DNA of 64,000 bases from Pseudomonas putida (GCF_002741075.1 NZ_CP016634.1:326501-390500), one strand, 5' to 3'; numbered from the stretch's first letter, positions 9,012-18,590 are shown. The notes: generated from the letters alone by a model not told the origin. Made by a program: numbers and translations.

Positions 9012-9647
9012 TCAGAACGGCGCGGGGCATTCGAAGTTCAACCGCTCGCCCGTCACCGGGTGGGTGAAGCTCAGCATGCTCGCATGCAGGCACAGGCGAT
9101 CATGGGCCGCCAGGGCCTCGGGGTTGGCATACAGGCGGTCGCCCAGCAGCGGATGGCCGATCGACAACATGTGCACGCGCAACTGGTGCGAGCGCCCGGT
9201 GATCGGGGTCAGTTCCACCCGGCAGTACTCGCCACAGCGCTCGACGATGCGCCAGAAGGTCAGGGCATGCTTGCCCTGCTCATGGTCCACCACATGGCGT
9301 GGCTTTGTCGGCGGGTCGTAGCGCAGGGGAAGGTCGATGCTGCCGCTGTCCAGCGCCGGCTGGCCCCAGCACAGCGCGGTGTAGGCCTTTTCGGTTTCGC
9401 GGTCATGGAACTGGCGTGAAAGCTCGCGGTGGCTGTCGGCATCGCGGGCCAGCAGGATGATGCCGGAGGTTTCCCAGTCCAGCCGGTGAACGATCAACGC
9501 ATCGGGGTAGCCGTTCTGCCGCAGGCGGGTGATCAGGCAGTCCTTGTTGTCCTCGGCGCGACCTGGTACCGACAGCAGCAGGGTCGGCTTGTTGACCACC
9601 AGGATGGCGGCGTCTTCATGGAGGATCTGGACGTTCGACAGCGGCAT
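9012..9647 (-). CDS. rluA: RluA-family pseudouridine synthase
   Basis: 211-residue RNA-modifying enzyme converting uridine to pseudouridine. The catalytic motif HRLDWETSG (Asp is the catalytic residue, about residue 66) and the family motif GRSHQLRVHM are present. There is no S4 domain, and the length is close to E. coli RluA (219 aa), which modifies 23S rRNA U746 and tRNA U32; that target is inferred. The ATG at 9647 is preferred: an in-frame upstream extension would be translated from the REP-like hairpin at 9670-9743. Confidence 0.88.
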   Translation of the reverse strand: MPLSNVQILHEDAAILVVNKPTLLLSVPGRAEDNKDCLITRLRQNGYPDALIVHRLDWETSGIILLARDADSHRELSRQFHDRETEKAYTALCWGQPALDSGSIDLPLRYDPPTKPRHVVDHEQGKHALTFWRIVERCGEYCRVELTPITGRSHQLRVHMLSIGHPLLGDRLYANPEALAAHDRLCLHASMLSFTHPVTGERLNFECPAPF

Positions 9648-9669
9648 TGCAAAGTCTCTTTGGAAAGCA

Positions 9670-9743
9670 CTGTGGGAGCGGGCTTGTCCTGCGATTGCGC
9701 CAGCCTGGGCTGACACAATCGCAGGACAAGCCCGCTCCCACAG
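9670..9743. repeat. Long perfect inverted repeat (REP-like) between rluA and minE
   Basis: Two 28-base arms (9670-9697 and 9716-9743), beginning CTGTGGGAGCGGGCTTG, are exact reverse complements around an 18-base loop. The transcript would form a very stable hairpin just past the minE stop, so it could end or protect the minCDE message. There is no T run, so it is not a classical intrinsic terminator. Confidence 0.85.
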
Positions 9744-9764
9744 GGGCGACCCGAAATAGCTGGA

Positions 9765-10019
9765 TCAGCGATCGGGCAGGGTGATGTTCAGCTCCAGGAT
9801 CGAGCAGCTACCCTGGTTCTCAAGCTCGATATGCACGTCGTCGCTGCCGATGTTCACGTACTTGCGGATCACTTCCAGCAGCTCTTTCTGCAAGGCTGGG
9901 AGGTAATCAGGCTCGCTACGTTGGCCGCGTTCGTGCGCCACGATGATCTGTAGACGCTCTTTCGCTACCGACGCGCTGCTTTGTTTCTGTCTGCCACGAA
10001 AGAAGTCAAAAAGGTTCAT
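9765..10019 (-). CDS. minE: Cell division topological specificity factor MinE
   Basis: 84-residue partner of MinD. The N-terminal [10 protein letters not shown] amphipathic membrane-binding segment is followed by the anti-MinCD helix ([15 protein letters not shown], about residues 19-33) and the dimerisation domain ending ELNITLPDR. It stimulates MinD ATPase to drive pole-to-pole oscillation and so keeps the division site at midcell. It is the last gene of minC-minD-minE, 3 bases after minD. Confidence 0.97.
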   Translation of the reverse strand: MNLFDFFRGRQKQSSASVAKERLQIIVAHERGQRSEPDYLPALQKELLEVIRKYVNIGSDDVHIELENQGSCSILELNITLPDR

Positions 10020-10022
10020 GGT

Positions 10023-10835
10023 TTATTTGCCTCCAAACAGGCGCGCGAAGAATCCTTGCTTCTGCACATCGATGAACCGCAGTGGCTTCTCTTTGCCCAG
10101 CAGGCGGTCGACAGTGTCGCTGTATGCCTGACCGGCATCGCTCTGGTCGTCCAGGATCACTGGAATACCTTGGTTGGAGGCCTTGAGCACGGCCTGGGAT
10201 TCGGGGATCACACCCTTGAGCTTGATCGCCAGGATCTCTTCGACGTCGGCGATGCTGAGCATTTCGCCCTTTTCGACGCGCTCAGGGTGGTAACGGGTGA
10301 TCAGCAGGTGTTCCTTGATCGGATCTTCGCCGTTCTCGGAGCGGCGCGACTTGCTCGACAGGATGCCCAGCATGCGGTCGGAGTCACGGACCGAGGAAAC
10401 TTCCGGGTTGGTCACAACGATGGCCTCGTCGGCGAAGTACATCGCCAGGTGAGCGCCTTTCTCGATGCCGGCCGGGGAGTCGCAGATGACGAAGTCGAAG
10501 GACTCCTTGAGTTCCATCAAGACCTTCTCTACGCCTTCCTGGGTCAGGGCGTCCTTGTCGCGGGTCTGGCTGGCGGCCAGCACGAACAGGTTTTCCAGCC
10601 GCTTGTCCTTGATCAGGGCCTGCTGCAGGTTGGCTTCGCCGTTGACCACGTTGACGAAGTCATACACCACGCGGCGCTCGCAGCCCATGATCAGGTCGAG
10701 GTTACGCAGGCCCACGTCGAAGTCGACGATGACTGTCTTGTAGCCACGCAGTGCGAGGCCGGTACCGATAGCGGCGCTGGTGGTGGTCTTGCCCACACCC
10801 CCCTTGCCGGAAGTAACCACGAGAATCTTGGCCAA
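10023..10835 (-). CDS. minD: Septum site-determining ATPase MinD
   Basis: 270-residue ParA/MinD-type ATPase. The deviant Walker A KGGVGKTTT (about residues 11-19) and the Walker B region VICDSPAGIEKGA are intact, and the C-terminal amphipathic membrane-targeting helix (QKQGFFARLFGGK) is present. ATP-bound MinD dimerises on the inner membrane, recruits MinC and is displaced by MinE. It lies between minC (96 bases upstream) and minE. Confidence 0.97.
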   Translation of the reverse strand: MAKILVVTSGKGGVGKTTTSAAIGTGLALRGYKTVIVDFDVGLRNLDLIMGCERRVVYDFVNVVNGEANLQQALIKDKRLENLFVLAASQTRDKDALTQEGVEKVLMELKESFDFVICDSPAGIEKGAHLAMYFADEAIVVTNPEVSSVRDSDRMLGILSSKSRRSENGEDPIKEHLLITRYHPERVEKGEMLSIADVEEILAIKLKGVIPESQAVLKASNQGIPVILDDQSDAGQAYSDTVDRLLGKEKPLRFIDVQKQGFFARLFGGK

Positions 10836-10931
10836 GGTGTTTCACCCCTAAATAAACGGGACGCGTGTCCCTGCAAATACAAAAAACGGCAACAGGAAAA
10901 AAGTTGCGCTAAAAATGCCGGCAAGTATCCG

Positions 10932-11684
10932 TTAAAGACGGGTGATGTTCAACACATCGCCGGACAGGCTGATCTGCACGCCGGCCCCCCACAGCGGGTC
11001 GCGGCGCAGGTCTTCGCACACCTTGTACTGGCCGGCGATGGAGACCATCTCTGCGGTCATCTGCTGGCAGAATATCCGGGCCCGGGTGTTGCCCTTGATG
11101 CCGGCCAGCGCGCGACCGCGCATGGCGCCGTACACATGGATGTTGCCATCGGCGAGAAGTTCCGCACCGGGGCTGACCGAGGCAGTGACGATCAGGTCGC
11201 CGCCCTGGGCATAGATCTGTTGGCCGCCGCGCACCGGCGTGGTGATGATGCGGGTGGGGCGAACTTCAGGCTCAGCCGGTGGCGGTGGCGGGGCTGGCGC
11301 AGGTTCGGGCTTCTTCACCTCAGGCTCCGGTTCCAGTGGCCGCTCGCGCGCACCCGACGGCGGCAACACCGGCAGGTCGATGGCGATCGCCGCGGCGATG
11401 TCCTCGATCCGGCTGGCCCGCACGGCCAGGGTGCGCAGGCCATGGTGGCGGCAGACGCGCATCAGGCCGGGCAGGTCGATCGCCCCGCTGTCGGCCGGCA
11501 GCTTGTCCAGGGCCAGCACCAAGGGGGTGTTGCTGAAAAAATTGGGGGCCTGGGCCACTTTCGCCGCCAGTTGCCGGTCGAGGGCTTCGAGGTCGTTGCG
11601 CGCCAGTTCCAGCACAGTGATGGCAAGCATGCTGCCCTTGAGCTGGAAGACGGGTGCGGTATCGGAGGTCTGGTTGAGGCTCAT
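10932..11684 (-). CDS. minC: Septum site-determining protein MinC
   Basis: 250-residue inhibitor of FtsZ assembly. The N-terminal domain begins [18 protein letters not shown] long proline/glutamate linker (about 118-145, with a run of Pro) leads to the C-terminal beta-helix domain ([43 protein letters not shown]) that binds MinD. Two start codons are possible, ATG 11684 (MSLNQ) and ATG 11693 (MQTMS); neither has a clear ribosome site. Longer in-frame extension reaches into the divergent acyltransferase gene and is unlikely. Confidence 0.93.
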   Translation of the reverse strand: MSLNQTSDTAPVFQLKGSMLAITVLELARNDLEALDRQLAAKVAQAPNFFSNTPLVLALDKLPADSGAIDLPGLMRVCRHHGLRTLAVRASRIEDIAAAIAIDLPVLPPSGARERPLEPEPEVKKPEPAPAPPPPPAEPEVRPTRIITTPVRGGQQIYAQGGDLIVTASVSPGAELLADGNIHVYGAMRGRALAGIKGNTRARIFCQQMTAEMVSIAGQYKVCEDLRRDPLWGAGVQISLSGDVLNITRL

Positions 11685-11803
11685 GGTCTGCATAGACGGC
11701 TTGTTGCGAAAAAAGTGCCCTGACTTATAACGATAAGACCCGTTGGCCGCAACCGCAGGCGAACCGATGTAGAATGGCCACCTTTGTCTTGCCGGAAGCT
11801 TCA

Positions 11804-12739
11804 ATGGAACGCCCGCGTTTTCGTCCGTATTTTCTTCACCCACGATTCTGGGGCCTTTGGTTGGGCCTCGGCCTGCTGTGGCTGGTGGCCCAGTTGCCGT
11901 ACCGTGCCCTGCTGGCCCTGGGCCGTGCCTTGGGCGCGCTGATGTACCGGGTCGCCGGTGAGCGCCGGCGTATCGCCGCGCGCAATCTGGAGCTGTGTTT
12001 CCCCGAACTGTCGCGCGACGAACGGCAACATCTGCTCAAGGAAAACTTCGCATCCACCGGCATCGCCTTCTTCGAGATGGCCATGAGTTGGTGGTGGCCC
12101 AAGCCGCGCCTGGCCCGCCTGGCCCATATCGAAGGCCTGGAGCACCTGCAGGCCGCCCAGCGCGACGGTCAGGGGGCGATTCTGATGGCCGTGCATTTCA
12201 CCACCCTGGAAATCGGCGCCGCCTTGCTCGGGCAGGCCCATACCATCGACGGCATGTACCGCGAACACGGCAACCCGCTGTTCGACTACATCCAGCGCCG
12301 CGGTCGCGAGCGTCACAACCTCGATTCGCTGGCGGTGGAGCGCGACGATGTGCGTGGCATGCTCAAGCTGCTGCGTGGCGGCCGAGCCATCTGGTACGCC
12401 CCGGACCAGGACTATGGCGCCAAGCAGAGCATCTTCGTGCCGTTGTTCGGCATTCAGGCCGCGACCGTCACGGCCACCACCAAGTTCGCCCGCTTGGGTA
12501 AGGCCCGGGTGATCCCCTTCACCCAGAAACGCCTGGAAGATGGCAGCGGCTATCGCCTGGTGGTCCATCCGCCGCTCGAGGACTTCCCTGGCGAGACCGA
12601 AGAAGCCGATTGCCTGCGCATCAACCAATGGGTCGAAGGTGTGCTGCGCGAATGCCCGGAGCAATACCTGTGGGCACACCGGCGCTTCAAGTCGCGTCCG
12701 CCAGGAGAGCCGCGGCTTTATGACAAGAAAAAACGCTGA
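11804..12739 (+). CDS. Lipid A lauroyl acyltransferase-like protein (LpxL/HtrB family)
   Basis: 311-residue inner-membrane acyltransferase adding a secondary acyl chain to lipid A. It has one N-terminal membrane helix ([21 protein letters not shown]), the catalytic HX4E box (HFTTLE, about residue 132), and conserved [10 protein letters not shown] and YAPDQDYG motifs. The ATG at 11804 has GGAAG upstream and is preferred to 11774. It is divergent from minC and 6 bases upstream of the patatin gene, so they are probably co-transcribed. Pseudomonads carry several paralogues, so the exact position acylated is not settled. Confidence 0.88.
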   Translation: MERPRFRPYFLHPRFWGLWLGLGLLWLVAQLPYRALLALGRALGALMYRVAGERRRIAARNLELCFPELSRDERQHLLKENFASTGIAFFEMAMSWWWPKPRLARLAHIEGLEHLQAAQRDGQGAILMAVHFTTLEIGAALLGQAHTIDGMYREHGNPLFDYIQRRGRERHNLDSLAVERDDVRGMLKLLRGGRAIWYAPDQDYGAKQSIFVPLFGIQAATVTATTKFARLGKARVIPFTQKRLEDGSGYRLVVHPPLEDFPGETEEADCLRINQWVEGVLRECPEQYLWAHRRFKSRPPGEPRLYDKKKR

Positions 12740-12745
12740 TCACGG

Positions 12746-13912
12746 ATGACAACGATGGCTCCGCTTCCCACCACCGGTCTGATTCTTTCTGGCGGCGGCG
12801 CCCGTGCCGCCTACCAGGTGGGGGTGCTGGCCGGCATCGCCGAGCTGTTGCCGCCGGGCGCGGCCAACCCGTTCCCGGTGATCGTCGGGACCTCGGCGGG
12901 TGCCATCAATGCCGTCACCCTGGCCAGTGGGGCCACGCGCTTCACCGAGGCGGTGCAGCGCCTGACGAGCTTCTGGCAGAACTTTCGTAGCCATCTTGTG
13001 CTGCGCAGCGACTGGCCTGGTGTCATCCGCCAGGCCAGCCGCTTCGTCAGCCACAGTTTGTTGGGTGTCGGCGGCCAGGTCCCGGTGGCGCTGCTCGATA
13101 GCAGCCCGTTGCGGGGCCTGCTGCAATCGCACCTGGATCTCGATGGGATCGGCCATTCCCTGGCTGCCGAGCAACTGAGGGCGGTGGCGATCACCGCCTT
13201 CGGCTATGAGTCGGGCCAGGCGGTGACGTTCTATCAGGGGCGCGGCACCATCGAGCCCTGGTTGCGACACCGGCGCATCGGCGTGCCGACCTCCCTGACC
13301 ATCGAGCACCTGCTGGCGAGCTCGGCGATCCCCTTGCTGTTCGCCCCGGTCAAGCTCGACGAGGAATACTTCGGCGACGGCGCGGTGCGTCAGTCGGCAC
13401 CGATCAGCCCTGCGCTGCACCTGGGGGCGAGCCGGGTGCTGGTGGTCGGGGTCAGCGGCAACCCGCAGCGGCCTTCGGCACCGATGCCGAACCAGCGGGT
13501 GTTCAGCGGTCAGCAGCCAAGCCTTGCACAGATCGGCGCCCACATGCTCAACAGCACGTTCATCGACAGCCTTGAGGATGACATCGAGCTGCTCCAGCGG
13601 CTGAACCACCTCAGCCATCTGCTGCCGGCCCACCTGAATGCCCGGCGGCTGGGTCTGGCGCCCATCGAGGTGTTGGTGGTGGCGCCCAGTCAGCCGCTGG
13701 ACGAGATCGCCGCCCGACATCGCCGTGAGCTGCCGGCGGCGCTGCGCCTGTTCCTGCGCGGGCCGGGAGCAACCCGTACCAGCGGCGCGGGGGTGTTGAG
13801 CTATCTGCTGTTCGAAGCCAGCTACTGCAGCGAACTGATCGAGCTGGGGCGCAAGGACGCCTTGGCCAAGCGGCGGGAGTTGTGTCAATTCCTGGGGTTG
13901 AGTCCCCCTTGA
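12746..13912 (+). CDS. Patatin-like phospholipase
   Basis: 388-residue serine lipase of the patatin/RssA class. The oxyanion-hole motif GGGARAAYQVG (about residues 15-25), the nucleophile elbow GTSAGA (about 51-56) and the catalytic Asp motif FGDGAVR (about 211) are all present. The C-terminal domain (about 300-388) is the DUF3336-free type, with a tail ending RRELCQFLGL. There is no signal peptide, so it is likely cytosolic or peripheral. It follows the acyltransferase by 6 bases, which suggests a lipid-remodelling role. Confidence 0.88.
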   Translation: MTTMAPLPTTGLILSGGGARAAYQVGVLAGIAELLPPGAANPFPVIVGTSAGAINAVTLASGATRFTEAVQRLTSFWQNFRSHLVLRSDWPGVIRQASRFVSHSLLGVGGQVPVALLDSSPLRGLLQSHLDLDGIGHSLAAEQLRAVAITAFGYESGQAVTFYQGRGTIEPWLRHRRIGVPTSLTIEHLLASSAIPLLFAPVKLDEEYFGDGAVRQSAPISPALHLGASRVLVVGVSGNPQRPSAPMPNQRVFSGQQPSLAQIGAHMLNSTFIDSLEDDIELLQRLNHLSHLLPAHLNARRLGLAPIEVLVVAPSQPLDEIAARHRRELPAALRLFLRGPGATRTSGAGVLSYLLFEASYCSELIELGRKDALAKRRELCQFLGLSPP

Positions 13913-13934
13913 GGTTGGCGAGGGCTGTGCCCTC

Positions 13935-13965
13935 GATTCGCGGGTAAACCCTCTCCCACGGGTTT
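13935..13965. repeat. Single REP-like unit
   Basis: TTCGCGGGTAAACCCTCTCCCACGG lies between the convergent patatin and mlaA genes. It is one degenerate copy of the REP-like core seen elsewhere in the window. Confidence 0.55.
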
Positions 13966-14000
13966 TACGGTGTTCGCAATGACACCACTGCGTCCGCGCC

Positions 14001-14816
14001 TTACTCGGCGATCTGCAGCTTGCGCGCCTGGGTGTACACGTAGCGCACCTTCTCGTACTCGAACGGCGAATTCAGCTGGCCGTAGCGGAAGTTGGTGGTA
14101 TAGCGCTTGTCCACCGCCCGCAGCACGGTGATCTCGGGGTGGTCGCTGCTGGCTTCAGCGACGTTGAGGTAGTTCGCCTCACGTTCGCCCACATAGTCCA
14201 CTACAAGGCCGGTGGTGTCGCGCAGGTTCGATGGCCCCAGGATCGGCAGCATGATGTACGGCCCGTCGGGCACCCCATAGAAGCCCAGGGTCTGGCCGAA
14301 GTCCTCACTCTGGCGCGGCAGGCCCATCTTGGTCGCCGGGTCCCACAAGCCACCTACGCCTATGATGGTGTTGAACATCAGACGGGCGGTGATCTCGGCC
14401 GAGCGCTTGACCTTGAGTTGCAACACGCTGTTGAACAGGTTGGGCACATCGCCCAGGTTGTTGAAGAAATTGCTCACCCCGGTGCGCACGAAGCGTGGAG
14501 TGACGTAGCGGTAGCCATCGACGACCGGCAGCATCACCCACTGATCGAAGCGGTAGTTGAAGTGATAGATGCGCCGGTTCATCGATTCCAGCGGGTCGTA
14601 GACGTTCAGCGCGGTCAGGGTGGAGCGCTCGAACTCGCGCTGGTCGAGCCCAGGGTTGAATTTGAGCTCGCGCAGCGGGTCGAGGAAGCCGTCGGGCTCC
14701 ACCGTTGGAGAGTCGATCTTGTCGGCTTCGACCACGCTGGCGCGGGGCGCGGTCTCGGCTGCCAGGGCGTTGCCGGTGGCGAGCAGGGCGGTGACGAGCA
14801 GCAATTTGTTAACCAC
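14001..14816 (-). CDS. mlaA: MlaA/VacJ-family outer-membrane lipid asymmetry protein
   Basis: 271-residue protein of the Mla phospholipid transport family, which removes misplaced phospholipid from the outer leaflet of the outer membrane. The family signature is intact: DPLESMNRRIYHFNYRFD, then LGFYGVPDGPYIMLPILGPS. The start is GTG 14816, with GGAG about 9 bases upstream inside the preceding gene's end (8-base overlap). The signal peptide (MVNKLLLVTALLATGNALA) has no lipobox cysteine, unlike the lipoprotein prototype. Operon with the upstream alpha/beta-hydrolase. Confidence 0.88.
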   Translation of the reverse strand: MVNKLLLVTALLATGNALAAETAPRASVVEADKIDSPTVEPDGFLDPLRELKFNPGLDQREFERSTLTALNVYDPLESMNRRIYHFNYRFDQWVMLPVVDGYRYVTPRFVRTGVSNFFNNLGDVPNLFNSVLQLKVKRSAEITARLMFNTIIGVGGLWDPATKMGLPRQSEDFGQTLGFYGVPDGPYIMLPILGPSNLRDTTGLVVDYVGEREANYLNVAEASSDHPEITVLRAVDKRYTTNFRYGQLNSPFEYEKVRYVYTQARKLQIAE

Positions 14817-16107
14817 GGAAGAACTCCAGCATCGCATCGCTGTTGACGCGGTAGTTGAGGTTGCCGCAATGGCCGCCATGAGGGTAGAGCGTCAGACGAT
14901 CACCGAACACCTTGCGCAGGAAGCCGATATCGCCGGGGCCGAGGATGACGTCGTCGGCGTTGTGCATCACGGCGATCTTGGGACTGTCGCGCAGGTAGTC
15001 GGCCAGTGCATAGAGGCTCACCTGGTCGATCAGTTGCAGCACGCTGCCACCATCGGTGCGGGCACGCCACATGGGGATCACCTGCTCGGTGATGTAGCAC
15101 TCGAAGTCGCATTGCAGCGCGCGCTTGAAGAACGGCGTGAGGCTGCTGCCTTCGGTGATCGGGAACTTGGGCGGAATGATCAGACCGCGGCGGTTGACCA
15201 GGTCGGAGGTGAAGGCGATGTCGGCCGCCGAGAAGCGGAACGAGGTGCCGATCAGCATGGCCATCTGTTCGTTGGACAGGTGCTGGCGTGACTTCTGGAA
15301 GTCATAGAGCAGCGCCTCGTTGAGGTCGATGTAGCCCTTCTGCTGGAAGTACAGGGTGAGCTTTTCAAGCATCAGCTCATAGAACGTGGTGCTGTGATCG
15401 ATACCCTTGACCCGGGTCTGCACCAGCTTGTCCAGGTTGCTGACCGAGGTATACAGGTTGACCGGTGGGTTGAGCAGCAGCACGCGCTTGAAGTTGAAGC
15501 TGCGTCGGGTTTCGTCCAGATGGCTGACGAAGGCTGCGTCGAGGGCGCCGAGGCTGTAGCCGGTGAGGTAGAACTCGCTCACCGGCAGGTGGGGATGCTG
15601 GGCGCGTACGGCCTGCATGACACGATACAGATCCTCGGCATCGTCCTTGCTCACGCCTGGCGTGGCAAAGCGCGAGGCGGCGCTCATGAAATCCCAACTG
15701 GTGGGCGAGGACAATTGCACGACATGAAAGCCCGCCTGATAGAAGAGCTTCTTGAGGTATTCGTTGATGCTGCTGGTGTAGGGCGCGCCGGTGCCGGCGA
15801 TCAGGAAGATCAGTGGCGCCTCGTGATCCTGACGGGCTAGGCGGTACCTGAGCTTACGCACCGGCCAGAAGTTGTCCGGCAGGGTGAAGGCGCGATCCGG
15901 ACGCAGGTTGAGGCTGTAGTCGGATTGGCTGATGTCCTCGTCGTTGGGCAGGGTCGGGCGCTGCTCCGGGGGCGTGGTGGCGATGGTGGCCTCGAACGGA
16001 TTGGTCAGCGGATAGCCATAGCTCGCGGCGTCGATATCTCGCGCCGAGGCGGCTGTGGCCAGGAGCAGGCCGCAGAGCAAGGCAACGAGGCGCAAGGGTC
16101 GAAGCAT
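14809..16107 (-). CDS. Secreted alpha/beta-hydrolase (serine hydrolase), co-transcribed with mlaA
   Basis: 432-residue predicted exported hydrolase. It has a signal peptide (MLRPLRLVALLCGLLLATAASA), then an alpha/beta-hydrolase body: PLIFLIAGTGAPY (oxyanion region), the nucleophile elbow TGYSLGALDA (Ser about residue 185), NADDVILGPGD (acid) and PHGGHCG (catalytic His) near the C-terminus. The stop overlaps the GTG of mlaA, so the pair is translationally coupled. A role in envelope phospholipid or ester turnover beside MlaA is inferred from this coupling; the substrate is unknown. Confidence 0.8.
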   Translation of the reverse strand: MLRPLRLVALLCGLLLATAASARDIDAASYGYPLTNPFEATIATTPPEQRPTLPNDEDISQSDYSLNLRPDRAFTLPDNFWPVRKLRYRLARQDHEAPLIFLIAGTGAPYTSSINEYLKKLFYQAGFHVVQLSSPTSWDFMSAASRFATPGVSKDDAEDLYRVMQAVRAQHPHLPVSEFYLTGYSLGALDAAFVSHLDETRRSFNFKRVLLLNPPVNLYTSVSNLDKLVQTRVKGIDHSTTFYELMLEKLTLYFQQKGYIDLNEALLYDFQKSRQHLSNEQMAMLIGTSFRFSAADIAFTSDLVNRRGLIIPPKFPITEGSSLTPFFKRALQCDFECYITEQVIPMWRARTDGGSVLQLIDQVSLYALADYLRDSPKIAVMHNADDVILGPGDIGFLRKVFGDRLTLYPHGGHCGNLNYRVNSDAMLEFFRG

Positions 16108-16334
16108 GGGAATCCCCCAGGAAATGTACGTAAAGGCAAAGCGCTAGCTAAGACCATGAATAACGCGGCAAAGTTGCCTGCGGCCCCTTTGTTTGTCGTG
16201 CCAGATATTGCGCCGACGGTCTACGGCGCGGCAAAAAGACATTCTTCGAACATAGCCGCCAATGGCAGTTTTTGCCTTGCAGGACAAGCGGGGGCGATTA
16301 TGCTGGCGTTCGTTTTCAACCTTTTGGAGTCCCC

Positions 16335-16700
16335 ATGGCCCGCTCGCTGCCCATTGCCCTGTTGCTGCTGTTGCTGTCGGTGTGGCTGGCCGCCAGCTAT
16401 GGCGTGCGCTATGGGCTGATGGAGGATGCCCGATGGGTTGGGCTGTGCAACGCATCGCAGGGGTACTGGCAATGCCAGGCCCGGTCGTTGCTGGGATTGG
16501 GCATTCATCATCAGGTGCTGGCCTGGGGCGCGTTGTGCATTTCTCTGATGGCGCTGTGGGTGCCGGGGCGGGGCGGGCGGGTGCTGGCTGTGCTGGGGTT
16601 GTTGTTCGGGATTCCGGCCCTGGTGCTGTACACCGCGAGCATTGCGGTGTTCGCGGTGGTGCTGGCGGGGTTGCGGCTGGTTCGGCAGCCCTCGAACTAG
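16335..16700 (+). CDS. Small integral membrane protein, unknown function
   Basis: 121-residue protein with four hydrophobic segments: an N-terminal helix (MARSLPIALLLLLLSVWLAA), helices around residues 50-65 and 72-88, and a last one (YTASIAVFAVVLAGLRLV). Between helices 1 and 2 is a Cys pair in GLCNASQGYWQCQARS, possibly periplasmic. The ATG at 16335 has TTTTGGAG 5 bases upstream, so the longer in-frame start is rejected. Single gene, not recognised. Confidence 0.75.
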   Translation: MARSLPIALLLLLLSVWLAASYGVRYGLMEDARWVGLCNASQGYWQCQARSLLGLGIHHQVLAWGALCISLMALWVPGRGGRVLAVLGLLFGIPALVLYTASIAVFAVVLAGLRLVRQPSN

Positions 16701-16715
16701 CTCATCGCCGGGAGA

Positions 16716-16745
16716 TCCCGTTCGCGGGGAAACCCACTCCCACAC
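16716..16745. repeat. REP-like unit
   Basis: TTCGCGGGGAAACCCACTCCCAC between the small membrane gene and the convergent GH17 gene; a single degenerate REP-like copy. Confidence 0.5.
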
Positions 16746-16828
16746 GAATCAAAGCCAGCCTTGTGAGAAGGGTAATTCCGCTTCCTGGGATCACCGCCAT
16801 CCTTGTGGGTTCACCCGCGACTGCAATT

Positions 16829-18373
16829 TCAGCTTTTGCGCAGACTGCGCCACAACGCTACGACCATCGCCGCGCTGACAACCGCCCACCCCCAGGCCTG
16901 CACGTTGCTCAACCCTTCGATGAACAGCTGCGGTGCGATTCCGGCGCCGACAATGAACGCCAGCAACGCGATCTCAGCCCTGGGCGCCGCCACCGGGCGT
17001 GCGAGGTAGACCACTGCCGGCAACACCAGCGCCGCCGTGGGGAAACTGCGATAACGAGGGTCGAACACCATCGCCAGCATGCTGACCGCCGCAGCGAAGC
17101 CCGCCGCCAGCAGCCACCATCGGGCATGACGCTCCAGCCAGGCGAACAGACGCTGGCGCCAGCCTTCGCGTGCAGCCAGCGCCAGTGCGGCATGCGCCAG
17201 CACCACCAGGTTGAGGCCCAGCAGCAACGCTGCCCATGCCCACTCACCGCCAAAGCGCGCATTCGTGCGCACCAGCTCGCCCCATAAGCCCAGGCTCGCG
17301 GCACCCAGCGCGGCCAACAGTGGCAGCAGTATGGCGGCACGTCGATTCCCAGGTCGCCCCGCCAGCAGCAAGGTCACGGCAAACAGCAGGACGCCCGCCA
17401 GCCACCACTGCGGCCAGTACGGCAGATTGCTCACGGGGCCTTCGAGCACGCCTTTATCCTGCCGATCGGCGTCGTACAGCCCCCAATAACCGCCAACCGC
17501 CCCCTCGCTGGCACGCTTCCAGGGCTGGTCGAAGGCTTCGATCAGGTTGTAACGCCAACCGTTGGCTTCGGCGAGCGCCACGAAGCCACGGATGAAGCGC
17601 GCCTCATTGGCTCGGCTCGGCGTGGCGGTCTCGCGCTGGCGCCCTTCGCTTGGCCAGCCGGTCTCGCCGATGAGGATGTCCTTGGGGGCAAAGCGTTCGC
17701 CAAACTGTCGGCGCACATCGGCCACATGGGCCAAGGCGTCATCGATACCGCGTGGGTCATCTTCCCAGTAGGGCAGCAGGTGAATGGTGAGGAAGTCCAC
17801 CGCCGGTGCTATCTGTGGATGCTGTAACCAGAACTCCCAGACATCGGCATAGGTCACCGGTACCTTCACCTGGCTTTTGACCCGGGCGATCAAGCCGGCC
17901 AGGCGTTCGCCCGTCACTTCTTTGCGCAGCAACGCCTCGTTGCCCACGATCACGGCGCTGACCACGTCTGGGTTGGCATTGGCCGAGGCGATCAGTGCAT
18001 CGACTTCCTTGTCGGTGTCCACCGGGTTGGCATTGACCCAGGCGCCGAGCATCACCTTCAGCCCATGTTTGCGCGCCAGGGCCGGAATCGCCTCGAGACC
18101 GGTCATCGAGTAGGTGCGGATGCACTGGAATCGCTCGGCCAGCAGCGCAAGGTCGGCGTCCATGCGTGCCGGGCGCAAGCGGAAGGGTTGGTCGAACGGC
18201 GACTGGTCCTTGTCGAACGGCGTGTAGGAGGCGCACTGCAATTTGTGCGTGGGGCTGGCCGCATCGGGTAGGTGCACAGGCTTGCCAAGCCCGTACCAGA
18301 GCGCGCCGAGCCCGATCAGGGCGAACAAGCAGGCGATCAGGTAGAGGGGCAGAAGGCGTGTGCTGCTGGGCAT
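16829..18373 (-). CDS. Membrane-anchored GH17 beta-1,3-glucan transglycosylase/glucanase-like enzyme
   Basis: 514-residue protein: an N-terminal membrane anchor (LLPLYLIACLFALIGLGALWY), a family-17 glycoside hydrolase domain (about residues 45-300), then six or more C-terminal membrane helices. Catalytic motifs are visible: VGNEALLRKE (acid/base Glu) and IGETGWPSEG (nucleophile Glu). Pseudomonad enzymes of this architecture act as beta-1,3-glucosyltransferases on periplasmic glucans, so transglycosylation is likely; that is from family knowledge. The ATG at 18373 (MPSSTRL) is preferred over upstream in-frame starts at 18436 and 18454. Confidence 0.83.
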   Translation of the reverse strand: MPSSTRLLPLYLIACLFALIGLGALWYGLGKPVHLPDAASPTHKLQCASYTPFDKDQSPFDQPFRLRPARMDADLALLAERFQCIRTYSMTGLEAIPALARKHGLKVMLGAWVNANPVDTDKEVDALIASANANPDVVSAVIVGNEALLRKEVTGERLAGLIARVKSQVKVPVTYADVWEFWLQHPQIAPAVDFLTIHLLPYWEDDPRGIDDALAHVADVRRQFGERFAPKDILIGETGWPSEGRQRETATPSRANEARFIRGFVALAEANGWRYNLIEAFDQPWKRASEGAVGGYWGLYDADRQDKGVLEGPVSNLPYWPQWWLAGVLLFAVTLLLAGRPGNRRAAILLPLLAALGAASLGLWGELVRTNARFGGEWAWAALLLGLNLVVLAHAALALAAREGWRQRLFAWLERHARWWLLAAGFAAAVSMLAMVFDPRYRSFPTAALVLPAVVYLARPVAAPRAEIALLAFIVGAGIAPQLFIEGLSNVQAWGWAVVSAAMVVALWRSLRKS

Positions 18374-18590
18374 CGGGCGGTCCGTCGTCAGGCGCAAAGG
18401 GCTAGATGATAGCCGCAAACGCTCTAGATCAGGCATCGGCCATGCAAGGATCACGCAGAAGGCGTGATCGGCCTGGGGTTGATGGCGAATTGCTGTCGTT
18501 TATCGTGCGGTAAAGGTCGTGCTCAGAGCAGGTCAGCGATGGTGTGAGGATGATGATGCAACTTCCGAGACCTGACGAGGGGATGCTTTG

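Noticed and set aside
9981..11723. 580-codon plus-strand frame across minD and minC
   Set aside because: Runs antisense through two clear Min genes; no ribosome site or domain.
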